This document shows, piece after piece, positions 7,731 through 16,997 of a DNA stretch of 64,000 bases. Each line of letters begins with the position of its first letter. Position 1 is the first letter of the stretch. The stretch is from contig NZ_UNRE01000005.1 in NCBI RefSeq assembly GCF_900537085.1, positions 292,542-356,541 of the forward strand, in the 5' to 3' direction. The notes below the pieces were generated by a model. It did not search any database, had not been told where the DNA came from, and saw nothing but the letters and a program-made list of their open reading frames with translations. Source of the stretch: Agarivorans sp. Alg241-V36 (GTDB lineage: Bacteria > Pseudomonadota > Gammaproteobacteria > Enterobacterales > Celerinatantimonadaceae). Made by a program: the position numbers and the translations under genes.

Positions 7731-10700
7731 ATGACAATTACTAAACCTACCGTTACAAAAGGCGGTAAAAAAACGAACCAGAGAATGGCCCATAGGGCGC
7801 ACTTTTCAAAGCATTTGTGGCTAGTTGCGAGCCTTTCTTTTGCCAGTGGAATGGCCACTGCCGAGCAAGGAATTGAGCTAAATGATAGTGGCGCGGTGGT
7901 TTACTTTGATGATCAAGGTTGGTCTGGCAACTGGAGCTATCTTTGCGTCAATGATTATTGTACTAGTGGTGACTTGGTTGGCGATCGGTGGCAAAGAAAG
8001 GTAGCCGAGATTACTCCCGTTTCTGGGCAAAATTATACCATTCAAATTAAAGTTCAAGATAATGCCACAGGGCAATTTATCTCACCTGCTTACACCGTGA
8101 CAGCCGCTGGTGGAGATGCAACTCCACCGCCAGAGAACTTAGCTCCAGAGATAAGCTTTGATGCTTTAGCTAGTGACCTAAGCACTGAAGACAGCTTATC
8201 TGTATCTGTATCTGCCAGTGATAGTGACGGTGAAGTGAGTTCTGTTTCGCTTTACCTTACCGAACCAGGTAGCGTGGAACTACTGTATTCTACTCTCAAT
8301 ACCGAACCATATCAGTGGACCATTGACCCGCTAGTTGTGGGAACTTACCAGTTGCGCGCGGTAGCAAGTGATAACGAGCAAGCGACAACACAAGCAGCCG
8401 AATCAGTCTACGTTAGTGCAGCAAGCGGGGGAGAAAACCAAGCTCCTCAAGTAAGCATTGCTGCTATAGGCAACAAGCTTGAGGTTGGCGAGTCGGTAAA
8501 CGTAACAGCAAGCGCTATTGATACTGATGGAAGCATTGCTAGCGTTGAGTTGTTTTACCGTGAACCAAACGCCAATGAAGTATCTGCTGGTGTGTTAAGC
8601 AGTGCTCCATACCAGTGGCAAATCGGTAATTTGCTAGAGGGAAGCTATAGCCTGCGCGCTGTGGCTGAAGATAACGAAGGCTTAAGCACTGATGCTGAGC
8701 AAAGCTTTGTAGTCACCAGTAATGATATTCCACCTGGGACTTGTGAAGCTCCTGGTGGTTCAGACAATCCTGCTGCTGATGCTGGAGATGGTTATCAGTT
8801 TGGTATGACATCAGATGGCTTGGTTTACCACCGAGCAATAGCAGGTCACACTCCAGGCTTTGCCATCGTTGGGTTGCAAAATAACGCGCCTAACTTACCG
8901 GCCACTGGACCATTTAATTTCACAGAAAATAATGGTGCTAGCTATCAACGTTATGAAACACAAATCCAAGGAGTAGATGCCAATACTACCTACGACTTAG
9001 AGATCCGTTTACAAGGTGGTCAGTTTAACACTGGGCAGTGTATCTATAGCATTCAAGTTAAACCGGGTCAGGGCGTTACCAGTTCTCCGTGTTACATCGC
9101 TAACAATGACAGTGGTGGCGGTGAAACACCTGTTGAGCCAGTAAAAGCAACTATTGCTAGTGTCGCTTTTGATGCAGACCTTGGGGCGTATTTGAAAGCT
9201 GGAGCTAATACTAGTCAGCCAGGTTTTAGCCTATATACCTTTGATAATGACAGCGCAAACCAAAGTAGTTGTGAGGGCGAATGCTTAGTGAATTGGCCTG
9301 CCTTATTGGTGAGTTCTCCAGATAGCTTTGCACCAGCTGGTGGCGTGAGTGGCAACTTTTCAACAATAGAGCGCACACGTAGTGATGTTGACGACTGTGG
9401 TAACCCGGTTGAAGTTGTCGAGTATCAAGTGACTTACAATGGCGAGCCTTTGTATTTTTACATAGGTGATCAAAGCGCTGAAGGTACTACCGGACATGGT
9501 GTATTTGATGTTTGGTGGGTAGCTGATGTTGAGTTATTGCCTCAATTACCTTTAGTTCAGCATCCTGCGCCGGCCTTAAAAACTGCGATTAATGGCATTA
9601 CTCCGCGCCGTTACGGTTTTGCAGTGGATATTGATGGCCGCACGGTGACGTGGCGCCCAGGCTACAGCCCTTCTCAAAATGGTCATGCTGCGGGCCTCAT
9701 TGCGCAGTTCTCGCAAGTAGGGGGAGATGGCTCTATTGGAGCAAAAGATCCTAACTTAGAGTTTTACTGTTCAAATAACCAAATTCAGTTCCACAAAGCA
9801 GATATGCCAGGAACCTTGGCTGGGCCATACAGTGCTCAAGTTCCGGGTAGCTGTTACGGAGAATACTACTACTTCTTCCGTTACCGGATGCGCGGTACCT
9901 TTAACTTAGATCCTGAATCTAACTGGGTATATTCAGCATTGTTTGTTTATGACGAAACTAATCCTGAAGATCGTATCGACCCAAGTAAACGCGAAACTGT
10001 CACCTATCGCAGCGCTAACTGGATGCGTCATGGTCACCCTCATTCGCGGGACCGTACTCAAGAATTCATCACTTTTGACGCGATGCCTTATAACACCTCA
10101 TTAATGAGTGGCTTAGAGCGTTACAACACCACCTTTATTGATGGCCCAGGTAATACCCAAATTCAGACCGAAGCCTCAGTTGCACCTATTCGTTTAGAAA
10201 TATTTGAATATGGCCAAGGTAATTGTCAGGGACCGCAGTACGTAATTGGAGCTGAAAACGCGCCTTATCCAATCCGCTCAGAATATAACTATGGGCAAAT
10301 TTTGAGCTGGGAAGCGTCATTCCCTACAGCTAATAACAGTAAGTTTGGTGGTACCAGCATTAGCTCGCAGGTCTACAACACCATGCAGCACATCACTATT
10401 GGTGCTGGATTTGAAACTGCGACAGGTGATCCTCGTTTAAACCCAGCGGGTCGTGGCTCGGTGCGTATTGTTCACTCTGATGGTTGTAACCCAGTTGAAC
10501 AAGATGAGCGCAATGCCCGCTTTGCTCAGCAGCTCACCTCAGTTGAAAGTGATGTGCAAGTGAACGACTTTTTGTTGGGGCACGACCAATTCCATGGCAT
10601 GGCTCAAGTGAGTCAGGCTAAGCCAGGCAGTACCGGGTTTGCTGGTAGTAAAGCTATTGTGGATGTAAATGGCGTGCAGAGAAAAGCCGAGAATGAGGGT

Positions 10701-11369
10701 TCATGTGGTGATTGTCACTTCCGTGATGGTCGCTCAGACTTTGTTGTTAATACCGCCAAAGGGCCACTACTTGCGCCGCCTACCTACGGTGCTGGTTTGT
10801 TGTCTTATATTGAAGGCGCTGAAGTAGGTCTTACCTGGGATGGCTCTCAGCCTACTGTTGAATTGCAGGCCGAAGCCGCCTTGTTAGCTGACTTAGGGTT
10901 AACGCCAGCCGATATTGGTGAAACAAACTTTGAGCGTATTGTTACCTATACCGAAACACTACATGTACCAGTACGTAAATACGATGCATACGTAGACCCT
11001 GCTATAGCTGATGGCGAAGTGGCTTTCCACGAAGTGGGTTGTGCTAGTTGTCACCAAGCTACCCAAAAAACTCGCAGTGATGCGCCGGTAGGTCTGCGCG
11101 ATATGTACATTCGCCCCTATACCGACATGAAACTGTGGAATGTAAACGGCGGTGAGTTTAGAACCGCACCGTTATGGGCTATTGGCCAGAACATCGAGAT
11201 GTTGGAGCGAAATGGCAAAAACACCCTGTTTATGCACGATGGCTCTGCCACCAGCTTAGAACAAGCAATTCAATTACACGATGGTGATGCTAGTGCTACC
11301 ACCGCTGCCTTTAATGCTTTATCGGCAGAGCAGCAAGCCAGCATTATCAAATTCCTGAAAACCCTATAG
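7731..11369 (+). CDS. Secreted CBM31-Ig-Ig-YxYxxD-unknown-dihaem (DHOR) protein 1
   Basis: 1,212 residues. A signal peptide with a long basic N-region ends near ATA-44. Residues 46-125 are a CBM31-like module (FDDQGWSGNWSYLCVNDYC, cysteines 72 and 77) matching those of the xylanase at 15238. Residues 138-230 and 238-330 are Ig-like repeats. Residues 353-456 are an unrecognised beta-rich module. Residues 476-598 form a YxYxxD domain (COG4315-like), with YTFDND at 502-507 and YFYIGD. Residues 605-940 match nothing I know. Residues 945-1212 are a DHOR/COG3488 di-haem domain with haem motifs CGDCH (992-996) and CASCH (1104-1108), plus RTAPLWAIG and FMHDGSATSLEQAI. It probably acts outside the cell on, or bound to, beta-1,3-xylan as a redox protein; the reaction is unknown. 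The ATG follows AATAGGGAAA. Confidence 0.8.
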   Translation: MTITKPTVTKGGKKTNQRMAHRAHFSKHLWLVASLSFASGMATAEQGIELNDSGAVVYFDDQGWSGNWSYLCVNDYCTSGDLVGDRWQRKVAEITPVSGQNYTIQIKVQDNATGQFISPAYTVTAAGGDATPPPENLAPEISFDALASDLSTEDSLSVSVSASDSDGEVSSVSLYLTEPGSVELLYSTLNTEPYQWTIDPLVVGTYQLRAVASDNEQATTQAAESVYVSAASGGENQAPQVSIAAIGNKLEVGESVNVTASAIDTDGSIASVELFYREPNANEVSAGVLSSAPYQWQIGNLLEGSYSLRAVAEDNEGLSTDAEQSFVVTSNDIPPGTCEAPGGSDNPAADAGDGYQFGMTSDGLVYHRAIAGHTPGFAIVGLQNNAPNLPATGPFNFTENNGASYQRYETQIQGVDANTTYDLEIRLQGGQFNTGQCIYSIQVKPGQGVTSSPCYIANNDSGGGETPVEPVKATIASVAFDADLGAYLKAGANTSQPGFSLYTFDNDSANQSSCEGECLVNWPALLVSSPDSFAPAGGVSGNFSTIERTRSDVDDCGNPVEVVEYQVTYNGEPLYFYIGDQSAEGTTGHGVFDVWWVADVELLPQLPLVQHPAPALKTAINGITPRRYGFAVDIDGRTVTWRPGYSPSQNGHAAGLIAQFSQVGGDGSIGAKDPNLEFYCSNNQIQFHKADMPGTLAGPYSAQVPGSCYGEYYYFFRYRMRGTFNLDPESNWVYSALFVYDETNPEDRIDPSKRETVTYRSANWMRHGHPHSRDRTQEFITFDAMPYNTSLMSGLERYNTTFIDGPGNTQIQTEASVAPIRLEIFEYGQGNCQGPQYVIGAENAPYPIRSEYNYGQILSWEASFPTANNSKFGGTSISSQVYNTMQHITIGAGFETATGDPRLNPAGRGSVRIVHSDGCNPVEQDERNARFAQQLTSVESDVQVNDFLLGHDQFHGMAQVSQAKPGSTGFAGSKAIVDVNGVQRKAENEGSCGDCHFRDGRSDFVVNTAKGPLLAPPTYGAGLLSYIEGAEVGLTWDGSQPTVELQAEAALLADLGLTPADIGETNFERIVTYTETLHVPVRKYDAYVDPAIADGEVAFHEVGCASCHQATQKTRSDAPVGLRDMYIRPYTDMKLWNVNGGEFRTAPLWAIGQNIEMLERNGKNTLFMHDGSATSLEQAIQLHDGDASATTAAFNALSAEQQASIIKFLKTL

Positions 11370-11378
11370 CTCCACTTT

Positions 11379-11425
11379 GGTCAACATAAGCTCAGTTTAC
11401 TGGGCCTATGTTTGGCCGCTTTTTT
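11379..11425 (+). terminator. Terminator or attenuator hairpin between the two dihaem genes
   Basis: The arms starting GGTCAACATAAGCTCAG and CTGGGCCTATGTTTGGCC fold around a TTTA loop with a few G-U pairs and one bulge, and TTTTTT follows at 11420-11425. It would reduce or stop read-through from protein 1 into protein 2. It also argues against the in-frame ATG at 11408, which lies inside the hairpin. Confidence 0.6.
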
Positions 11426-11470
11426 AGGAGCTTAACTTTTTACTCACAGACCAAACATGGAAGTGAAGTT

Positions 11471-14400
11471 ATGAAAAAATCAAACCCGTTAGTTGTTCAA
11501 AATAGGCGGCTAATTAGCGGAATAGTATTAGCCTTGGCGCCCGCGCTTGCTGTTTCGGCAGGTCAGGGTATCGAAGTTAGCCAAGGCTCGTCTTTGCTGT
11601 ATTTTGACGACGAGAGTTGGACCGGTTCTTGGAACTATTTGTGTCTTAATAACAATTGTATGCCAGGCGAACTTATAAATGGGCGATGGCAACGCGATGT
11701 TAGTGAAATGGTGACCGAAGGTAGCAGTTATAACATTCAGCTGAAGATACAAGATAATGCCCTAGGCCAATTTATTTCGCCTGAGTACGCGGTTCAAGCG
11801 AGCGCTGGTAGCGGTGGAGTTCAGCCGCCGGAAAATGTAGAACCATCACTATTGTTAGGTGTATCGGATAGTAGTCTTGAAGCGGGTGACAGTTTTACGG
11901 TTACCGCTAATGCCAGTGACGAAGACGGTGAAATCACTCGCGTTGCTTTTTACTTAAGCGCGCCTGGTCAAGCTGAAGTACTAACTGCCACAGTTACATC
12001 AGCGCCGTATCGTTATCTACAAAACGATACAGTAGCGGGTTCATATCAAGTGCGTGCAGTGGCCACTGACAACGCAGACGCCACCGTTGAAGATAGTGTG
12101 ACTGTTAATGTGAGTGCCATATCGGGTGAGAACACGCCACCGCAAGTGTCTATTAGCGCCAGCACTGATGGCTTAGCTGCAGGTGACTCTGTCAAGATTA
12201 ATGTTTCGGCAAGTGATGCTGACGGGCAAGTAAGTGCTGTTACTTTGTACCTTACCGAGCCAGGTGCCGCAGAAACAGCCTTGGCGAGTTTAAACGCTGC
12301 GCCTTATCAGTGGCAGCTAGACAACTTAATCGCTGGGACTTATAGCCTTAGAGTAGTGGCTGAGGATGATCAGGCTGCTGGCAGCGAATCTCAACAACAA
12401 TTTGATGTCGCTGAAGAAGACCTTGTAGAACCGCCAGCTGGTGACTATGGCGTTGAAGTGATTGATAACTCAACCGCTTTATATTGGACATTAAATCAAG
12501 ATGGCTGGGGAGGAGGTGATTACTACAGTTGCAAAAACGGTGAACAAGATTGTTACCCTGCCAGTTTAGTTAATGGTCGCTGGGAACGTCAGCATAACAA
12601 TATGGTGGTGGGGCAATCCTATAGTGCCCAGCTTAAGGTTCCTGGCTTAGGCGCAGATCAAAACCCAAGTTGGGTATTTACTTGGGATGGCGATGGCACA
12701 ACTCCGGGAGATGGAAATAATGGTGGTGATAACGGCGAAGATGGCGGCACTGTAGGCAACAAAGATCCACAAGTAGTTGCTCCAAGCGTGCCAGAAATAT
12801 TACCCGCGTTAGATTATGGCTACACAGAGGCTAGTGGTAATTTCTTGGTAGGTGGTTTAGGAAACGGCGATGATAAATTTGGATTTACTTTATACACTTT
12901 TGCTCCTGACGTTGCCGGTAGTGGTAATAGTAACTGTGTTGATTGTGCGGCATGGCCAGCACTAACCGTAAGTGATGAAGCAGCGATTGTTCGCCCATCA
13001 CGTTTATTGGGAGAACTTGGCACCATTAGCCTGCCAAACGGTGACCTACAGGTTACTTACCAAGGTAAACCATTGTACTTTAGAGCTGCAGAGCAATTGC
13101 CGGGCGAAACCGCTGGAGCGAGTGATGCGTGGCTGTTAGCTATCGTTGAAACTAGCCCTGTGCCAGAAGAGTTATATCAGCGTGCCTTAAAAACACCTAC
13201 TAATATGACAGCCCCTAGCAATGGCTTTGGCTTTAACATTAGTGGTAACCAGGTGAGTTGGGAATTTGGCTCGGTACTTGGTGGCGTTTCAGCGCCTGAG
13301 GTGAGCTTTCACTGTACGGTAGACCAAATGGTATTCCATGAAGTTGATTTGGTGGGAGGACAAGCGACTATTCCTGCCGCTTGTGCCCAAGCCAATATCT
13401 ACTGGTACTTCTTTGAGTATGCGATGAACAATCCTGGTGCTGGTAGTTATGTGATGAACAATAACTATGATTTTGATCCAGACTCTGCACGTCGCTATAC
13501 CGCTCTTTATATTAACGACGGCACTCGGATTGATTTATCTTCGCGCGAGGTGTTTAAAGATGTAGGCGCGAACTGGATGCGTTTTCGTCATCCGCGTGCT
13601 TATGACGGTGTGACCGAAGCGATTCGTGATGCCAGTCATAACTCATCCCGTTTAGCTGACTTGGCGCGTTACTCGATTGAAGCTATTGAAACTACCTCGG
13701 CTGATGGCTCAGTGAATCTGGTATTGGATCTTAATATGCCAATATCCTACACCGGTTCAGAACAAGGATTAGTGCGTTTAGAAGGTCTACAAAATGGAGC
13801 AGGGGATGCAAAACTGCCTACCTGGCTTTACAACTTTGAACCGTCTAATAACCAAACTACTTATACCCAAGGTGGTTGGAGTTATGGTCAAAACATCAGT
13901 TTTGAGATGACTGGCGTTGTTGGCTTAATTGGCGCGCAAACTTATAACACCTTCCAATACTACACGATAGGAATGGGCTTCCATTCACCTATCGGTGATC
14001 CCCGTTTGTCCTTAGTCGGCAAAGGCGGAACTCACATGGTATTTAACATTAAGAACTATGGGGGAGAGTTTAAAAACGGCCATATTGGTGCGGGTATTCA
14101 TGACATGATCATGGAAAAAGGCGCTATCTTTACCCAACATTTGACTACCTTAAACTCACCGTCTGAAGTAGATGATTTCCTATGGGGTCACCACTTATTC
14201 CATGGTGTAAAACTGCAACAATCTACTAATCAGGACCCAAGCCAAGACAACCTAGGTTCAAATCCTGGTGATACAGGTATCGGCAACGAATTACCAGAGA
14301 TTAAAGCAGGTGGCCCGGTTGCTTGTGGTGATTGTCACTACCGTGATGGTCGTGGTTCTAATGTTCTAGAAACTCCCAACGGCTTGCGGATTGCACCTCC

Positions 14401-15100
14401 TACTTTTGGCGTAGGGCTATTGCAATACATCGATGGCAGAGAAGCAGGTTTTACTTGGAACGGCAATGTGCCAACGGTACGCCAGCAAATTAAGAATGCC
14501 TTAGTGGCTGACCACGGTATTGACCCTAGCGACCCCGAACAAATTACTCCGGAAGATTTAGAGCTAATTTCTAAGTACACCGAGTACTTAACGATTCCGG
14601 CTCGAAGCCCAGGAGTTTACGACAAGCCAGGTGTTACCGAGGGAGATAAGCTGTTTCATGAAGTGGGTTGTGCAAGTTGTCATACCCCAATTCAAAAAAC
14701 CAGTGACCAAGCACCCGAAGCGTTCCGCAATTTAGTTATCCGCCCTTATACCGATATGAAACGTCATAAAGTAGCAGGCGGAACATATCGTACAGCTCCA
14801 CTATGGGGGTTGGGCCGTAACATCGACTTATTAGAAAACAATAATAAGTTAGTGAACGGTGAAATAGATATTGGTATCGCCCTGTATGACGGCTCTGACG
14901 AAGAGCAAAAAGAAGCTCACCATATGCGAGAACGCGCACTATTGTTCTTGCATGACGGCCGAGCGACGACATTGCATGACGCCATTATTATGCACCAAGC
15001 CGAGGGCAGTGAAGCCGCCGCTAACTCTGCGGTAGCAGCTTACTCCGCTTTGTCAGAGGCAGAGCAACAGCAAGTTATTCAGTTCTTGCGATCTCTTTAA
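11471..15100 (+). CDS. Secreted CBM31-Ig-Ig-CBM31-YxYxxD-unknown-dihaem (DHOR) protein 2
   Basis: 1,209 residues from the ATG at 11471. I prefer it to the ATG at 11408 because it opens a clean signal peptide (MKKSNPLVV to VSA-30) and has GGAAGTG upstream. Domains follow protein 1: CBM31-like at 32-110 (cysteines 58 and 63), Ig-like at 122-215 and 222-314, then a second CBM31-like module at 326-406 (cysteines 354 and 361) where protein 1 has a different module. A G/D/N-rich linker leads to a YxYxxD domain at about 445-560 (YTFAPD). The unknown domain covers 565-890. The DHOR domain, 900-1209, has CGDCH at 952-956 and CASCH at 1067-1071, then YRTAPLWGLG and FLHDGRATTLHDAI. It is a tandem paralogue of protein 1, diverged well beyond recent duplication. 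Its function is inferred as substrate-bound extracellular electron transfer or peroxidase-like chemistry. Confidence 0.8.
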   Translation: MKKSNPLVVQNRRLISGIVLALAPALAVSAGQGIEVSQGSSLLYFDDESWTGSWNYLCLNNNCMPGELINGRWQRDVSEMVTEGSSYNIQLKIQDNALGQFISPEYAVQASAGSGGVQPPENVEPSLLLGVSDSSLEAGDSFTVTANASDEDGEITRVAFYLSAPGQAEVLTATVTSAPYRYLQNDTVAGSYQVRAVATDNADATVEDSVTVNVSAISGENTPPQVSISASTDGLAAGDSVKINVSASDADGQVSAVTLYLTEPGAAETALASLNAAPYQWQLDNLIAGTYSLRVVAEDDQAAGSESQQQFDVAEEDLVEPPAGDYGVEVIDNSTALYWTLNQDGWGGGDYYSCKNGEQDCYPASLVNGRWERQHNNMVVGQSYSAQLKVPGLGADQNPSWVFTWDGDGTTPGDGNNGGDNGEDGGTVGNKDPQVVAPSVPEILPALDYGYTEASGNFLVGGLGNGDDKFGFTLYTFAPDVAGSGNSNCVDCAAWPALTVSDEAAIVRPSRLLGELGTISLPNGDLQVTYQGKPLYFRAAEQLPGETAGASDAWLLAIVETSPVPEELYQRALKTPTNMTAPSNGFGFNISGNQVSWEFGSVLGGVSAPEVSFHCTVDQMVFHEVDLVGGQATIPAACAQANIYWYFFEYAMNNPGAGSYVMNNNYDFDPDSARRYTALYINDGTRIDLSSREVFKDVGANWMRFRHPRAYDGVTEAIRDASHNSSRLADLARYSIEAIETTSADGSVNLVLDLNMPISYTGSEQGLVRLEGLQNGAGDAKLPTWLYNFEPSNNQTTYTQGGWSYGQNISFEMTGVVGLIGAQTYNTFQYYTIGMGFHSPIGDPRLSLVGKGGTHMVFNIKNYGGEFKNGHIGAGIHDMIMEKGAIFTQHLTTLNSPSEVDDFLWGHHLFHGVKLQQSTNQDPSQDNLGSNPGDTGIGNELPEIKAGGPVACGDCHYRDGRGSNVLETPNGLRIAPPTFGVGLLQYIDGREAGFTWNGNVPTVRQQIKNALVADHGIDPSDPEQITPEDLELISKYTEYLTIPARSPGVYDKPGVTEGDKLFHEVGCASCHTPIQKTSDQAPEAFRNLVIRPYTDMKRHKVAGGTYRTAPLWGLGRNIDLLENNNKLVNGEIDIGIALYDGSDEEQKEAHHMRERALLFLHDGRATTLHDAIIMHQAEGSEAAANSAVAAYSALSEAEQQQVIQFLRSL

Positions 15101-15109
15101 TTTAACTTA

Positions 15110-15131
15110 GGTGAGCACCTTGGTGCTCACC
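15110..15131 (+). terminator. Perfect 10-bp hairpin after dihaem gene 2
   Basis: GGTGAGCACC (15110-15119) and GGTGCTCACC (15122-15131) form a perfect stem with a 2-base gap. There is no T-run after it, so it may stabilise the mRNA 3' end or weaken read-through rather than act as a full terminator. Confidence 0.45.
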
Positions 15132-15237
15132 CCTTCATCGCTTTCAAAAAGGCATTAGACATTGATTGTTCGATGGGCTTTTTAGCATCTGCGATATACA
15201 TCCACCGTGATTAAACGGTAAACATAGGGAAATAGAA

Positions 15238-16968
15238 ATGACAAAACCACACTTAAAAGCACTCGCTTTAGCAATTGGCATAAGCATGCCTATGCTTGGG
15301 TATTCGGCGGTGTTCGAGCCTAGCGATGGGCGTTTATTCACCGTTGGTCAAGACGTTGACAGCATCAATCAAATGCATAACGACACCAGTATAAATGCTG
15401 GAGGTGTGACCGGTTATGTAGGCATTGCTTCCTTAGACGGTTTGCATGGAAATGCCGACGCAGGGGCAGGCCGAAACAACTTAGATGAGTTAGCAAGCTT
15501 GTATCCTGATCGCGCTATGGTGGTTGGTATCTCGATGAATGGCCAAGTAAGTGCGGTGGCAAACGGTACTTACAACGACAACATTACTAATTTATTAGAA
15601 ACCTTGGCATCTTACGACCGGCCCGTTTATTTACGTTGGGCTTATGAGGTTGATGGCCCATGGAATGGCCACAACCAAGCAGACTTAATCCGCTCTTGGC
15701 AGTATGTACATGGGCGCATTCAGGAAATGGGTATTGCTAATAAAATTGCGATGGTTTGGCAGGTGGCGTCTTACTGCCCAAATCCTCGAGGTCAGTTAGA
15801 GAGCTGGTATCCGGGTAATCAATATGTTGATTGGATAGGCTTATCGTATTTTGCTCCCCAAGATTGTAACTGGGATGCGGTAAACGAAGCGGCTAATTTT
15901 GCTAAGGCAAAAGGTAAGCCACTATTTATTAATGAAGCTAGCCCTCAGCGTTACCAGATTGCAGATTTAAACTACTCGAGTGATCCCGCCCAAGGAACTA
16001 ATCGTCAAAGCAAAACCGCCCAGCAAATTTGGCAGGAGTGGTTCACGCCTTTCTTTAACTTTATCGAACAATATGACGTTAAAGCGATTACCTATATAAA
16101 TGCGGATTGGGACAACCAAACTCGTTGGGGGGACTTTGGTGATGGCTACGGAGAAGGTTACTGGGGAGATAGCCGAGTACAAGCCAATAATGAGATAGAG
16201 CAAAACTTCACCCAACAGATAAATGATGGTTCATGGTTATTACAATCTAACGAACTATTCGAAAAGCTTGCATATGGTGAAACACCTACAGAGCCAGAAG
16301 AACCTGTTGACCCAGAAGAGCCAATTGATCCAGAACAACCGATAGACCCTGAAGAACCCATTGACCCACGTGGTGACCAAGGCATCAGTTACGTTGACGA
16401 TGACAGCTTAGTGGTTTACCACAAAGATATGGGCTGGTCGGCATCGTGGAACTATTTGTGTTTAGATGCTTACTGTATTCCTGGCACCTTAGTTGATGGT
16501 TTTTACCAAGTACAGTTTGATAACGTGAATCTAGGACAAAGCTATAACATCCAGTTTAAAGTTCAAGACAACGCCAATGGGCAATTTATTAGTCAAGAAA
16601 CCACTGTAATGTTTAACAAGGGGAGCCAAACACCAGACCTTCCAGAAGAGCCCGCCGAACCGGAAGAACCGACTGAACCAGAAGTACCTGTTGAGCCAGA
16701 GGAGCCTAATGAACCTGGCACATTACCAAACTTCGGTATTGTTGGTTTAACGGACAATAGTTTTAAAGTAGTAAGGTTGAATGAAGGTTGGACAGCGGGT
16801 TTTGTTTATATGTGTGTAAACAGTGATTGCCGAGTACCAAGCTTAGTAGATGGTTACTACCAGTATCAATGGAATGGCAGCATAGGATCTCAGTACAACA
16901 TTAGCTTTAAAGTTCAGGACAATAGTGTTGGGCAAGTGATTGAAGAAGCGACAGCAACGTTTAATTAA
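15238..16968 (+). CDS. GH26 endo-beta-1,3-xylanase with two C-terminal CBM31 modules
   Basis: 576 residues with a signal peptide ending YSA-24. Residues 25-350 are a GH26 catalytic domain of the beta-1,3-xylanase type: TVGQDVDSIN, NADAGAGRNN, YLRWAYEVDGPWNGHN and FINEASPQRYQ are shared with Vibrio beta-1,3-xylanases as I remember them. By the family rule Glu137 is the acid/base and Glu233 the nucleophile. A Pro-Glu-Asp linker (350-378) leads to CBM31 no. 1 (381-460, cysteines 408/413); a second such linker leads to CBM31 no. 2 (about 498-576, cysteines 526/531). The secreted enzyme cuts beta-1,3-xylan, the wall polymer of some green and red algae. The start shares the ATAGGGAAAT leader seen before the gene at 7731. 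Confidence 0.92.
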   Translation: MTKPHLKALALAIGISMPMLGYSAVFEPSDGRLFTVGQDVDSINQMHNDTSINAGGVTGYVGIASLDGLHGNADAGAGRNNLDELASLYPDRAMVVGISMNGQVSAVANGTYNDNITNLLETLASYDRPVYLRWAYEVDGPWNGHNQADLIRSWQYVHGRIQEMGIANKIAMVWQVASYCPNPRGQLESWYPGNQYVDWIGLSYFAPQDCNWDAVNEAANFAKAKGKPLFINEASPQRYQIADLNYSSDPAQGTNRQSKTAQQIWQEWFTPFFNFIEQYDVKAITYINADWDNQTRWGDFGDGYGEGYWGDSRVQANNEIEQNFTQQINDGSWLLQSNELFEKLAYGETPTEPEEPVDPEEPIDPEQPIDPEEPIDPRGDQGISYVDDDSLVVYHKDMGWSASWNYLCLDAYCIPGTLVDGFYQVQFDNVNLGQSYNIQFKVQDNANGQFISQETTVMFNKGSQTPDLPEEPAEPEEPTEPEVPVEPEEPNEPGTLPNFGIVGLTDNSFKVVRLNEGWTAGFVYMCVNSDCRVPSLVDGYYQYQWNGSIGSQYNISFKVQDNSVGQVIEEATATFN

Positions 16969-16997
16969 TTGCTAACTGCAAGCTAAACATTCAGGAA

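Noticed and set aside
11408-11470. Longer start (ATG at 11408) for the second dihaem protein
   Set aside because: The ATG lies inside a terminator-like hairpin, and the extension puts 21 residues before a clean signal peptide that begins at 11471.
16158-16385. Minus-strand frame with G-S-S-G repeats
   Set aside because: It is the reverse reading of the Pro-Glu-Asp linker of the xylanase, not a gene.
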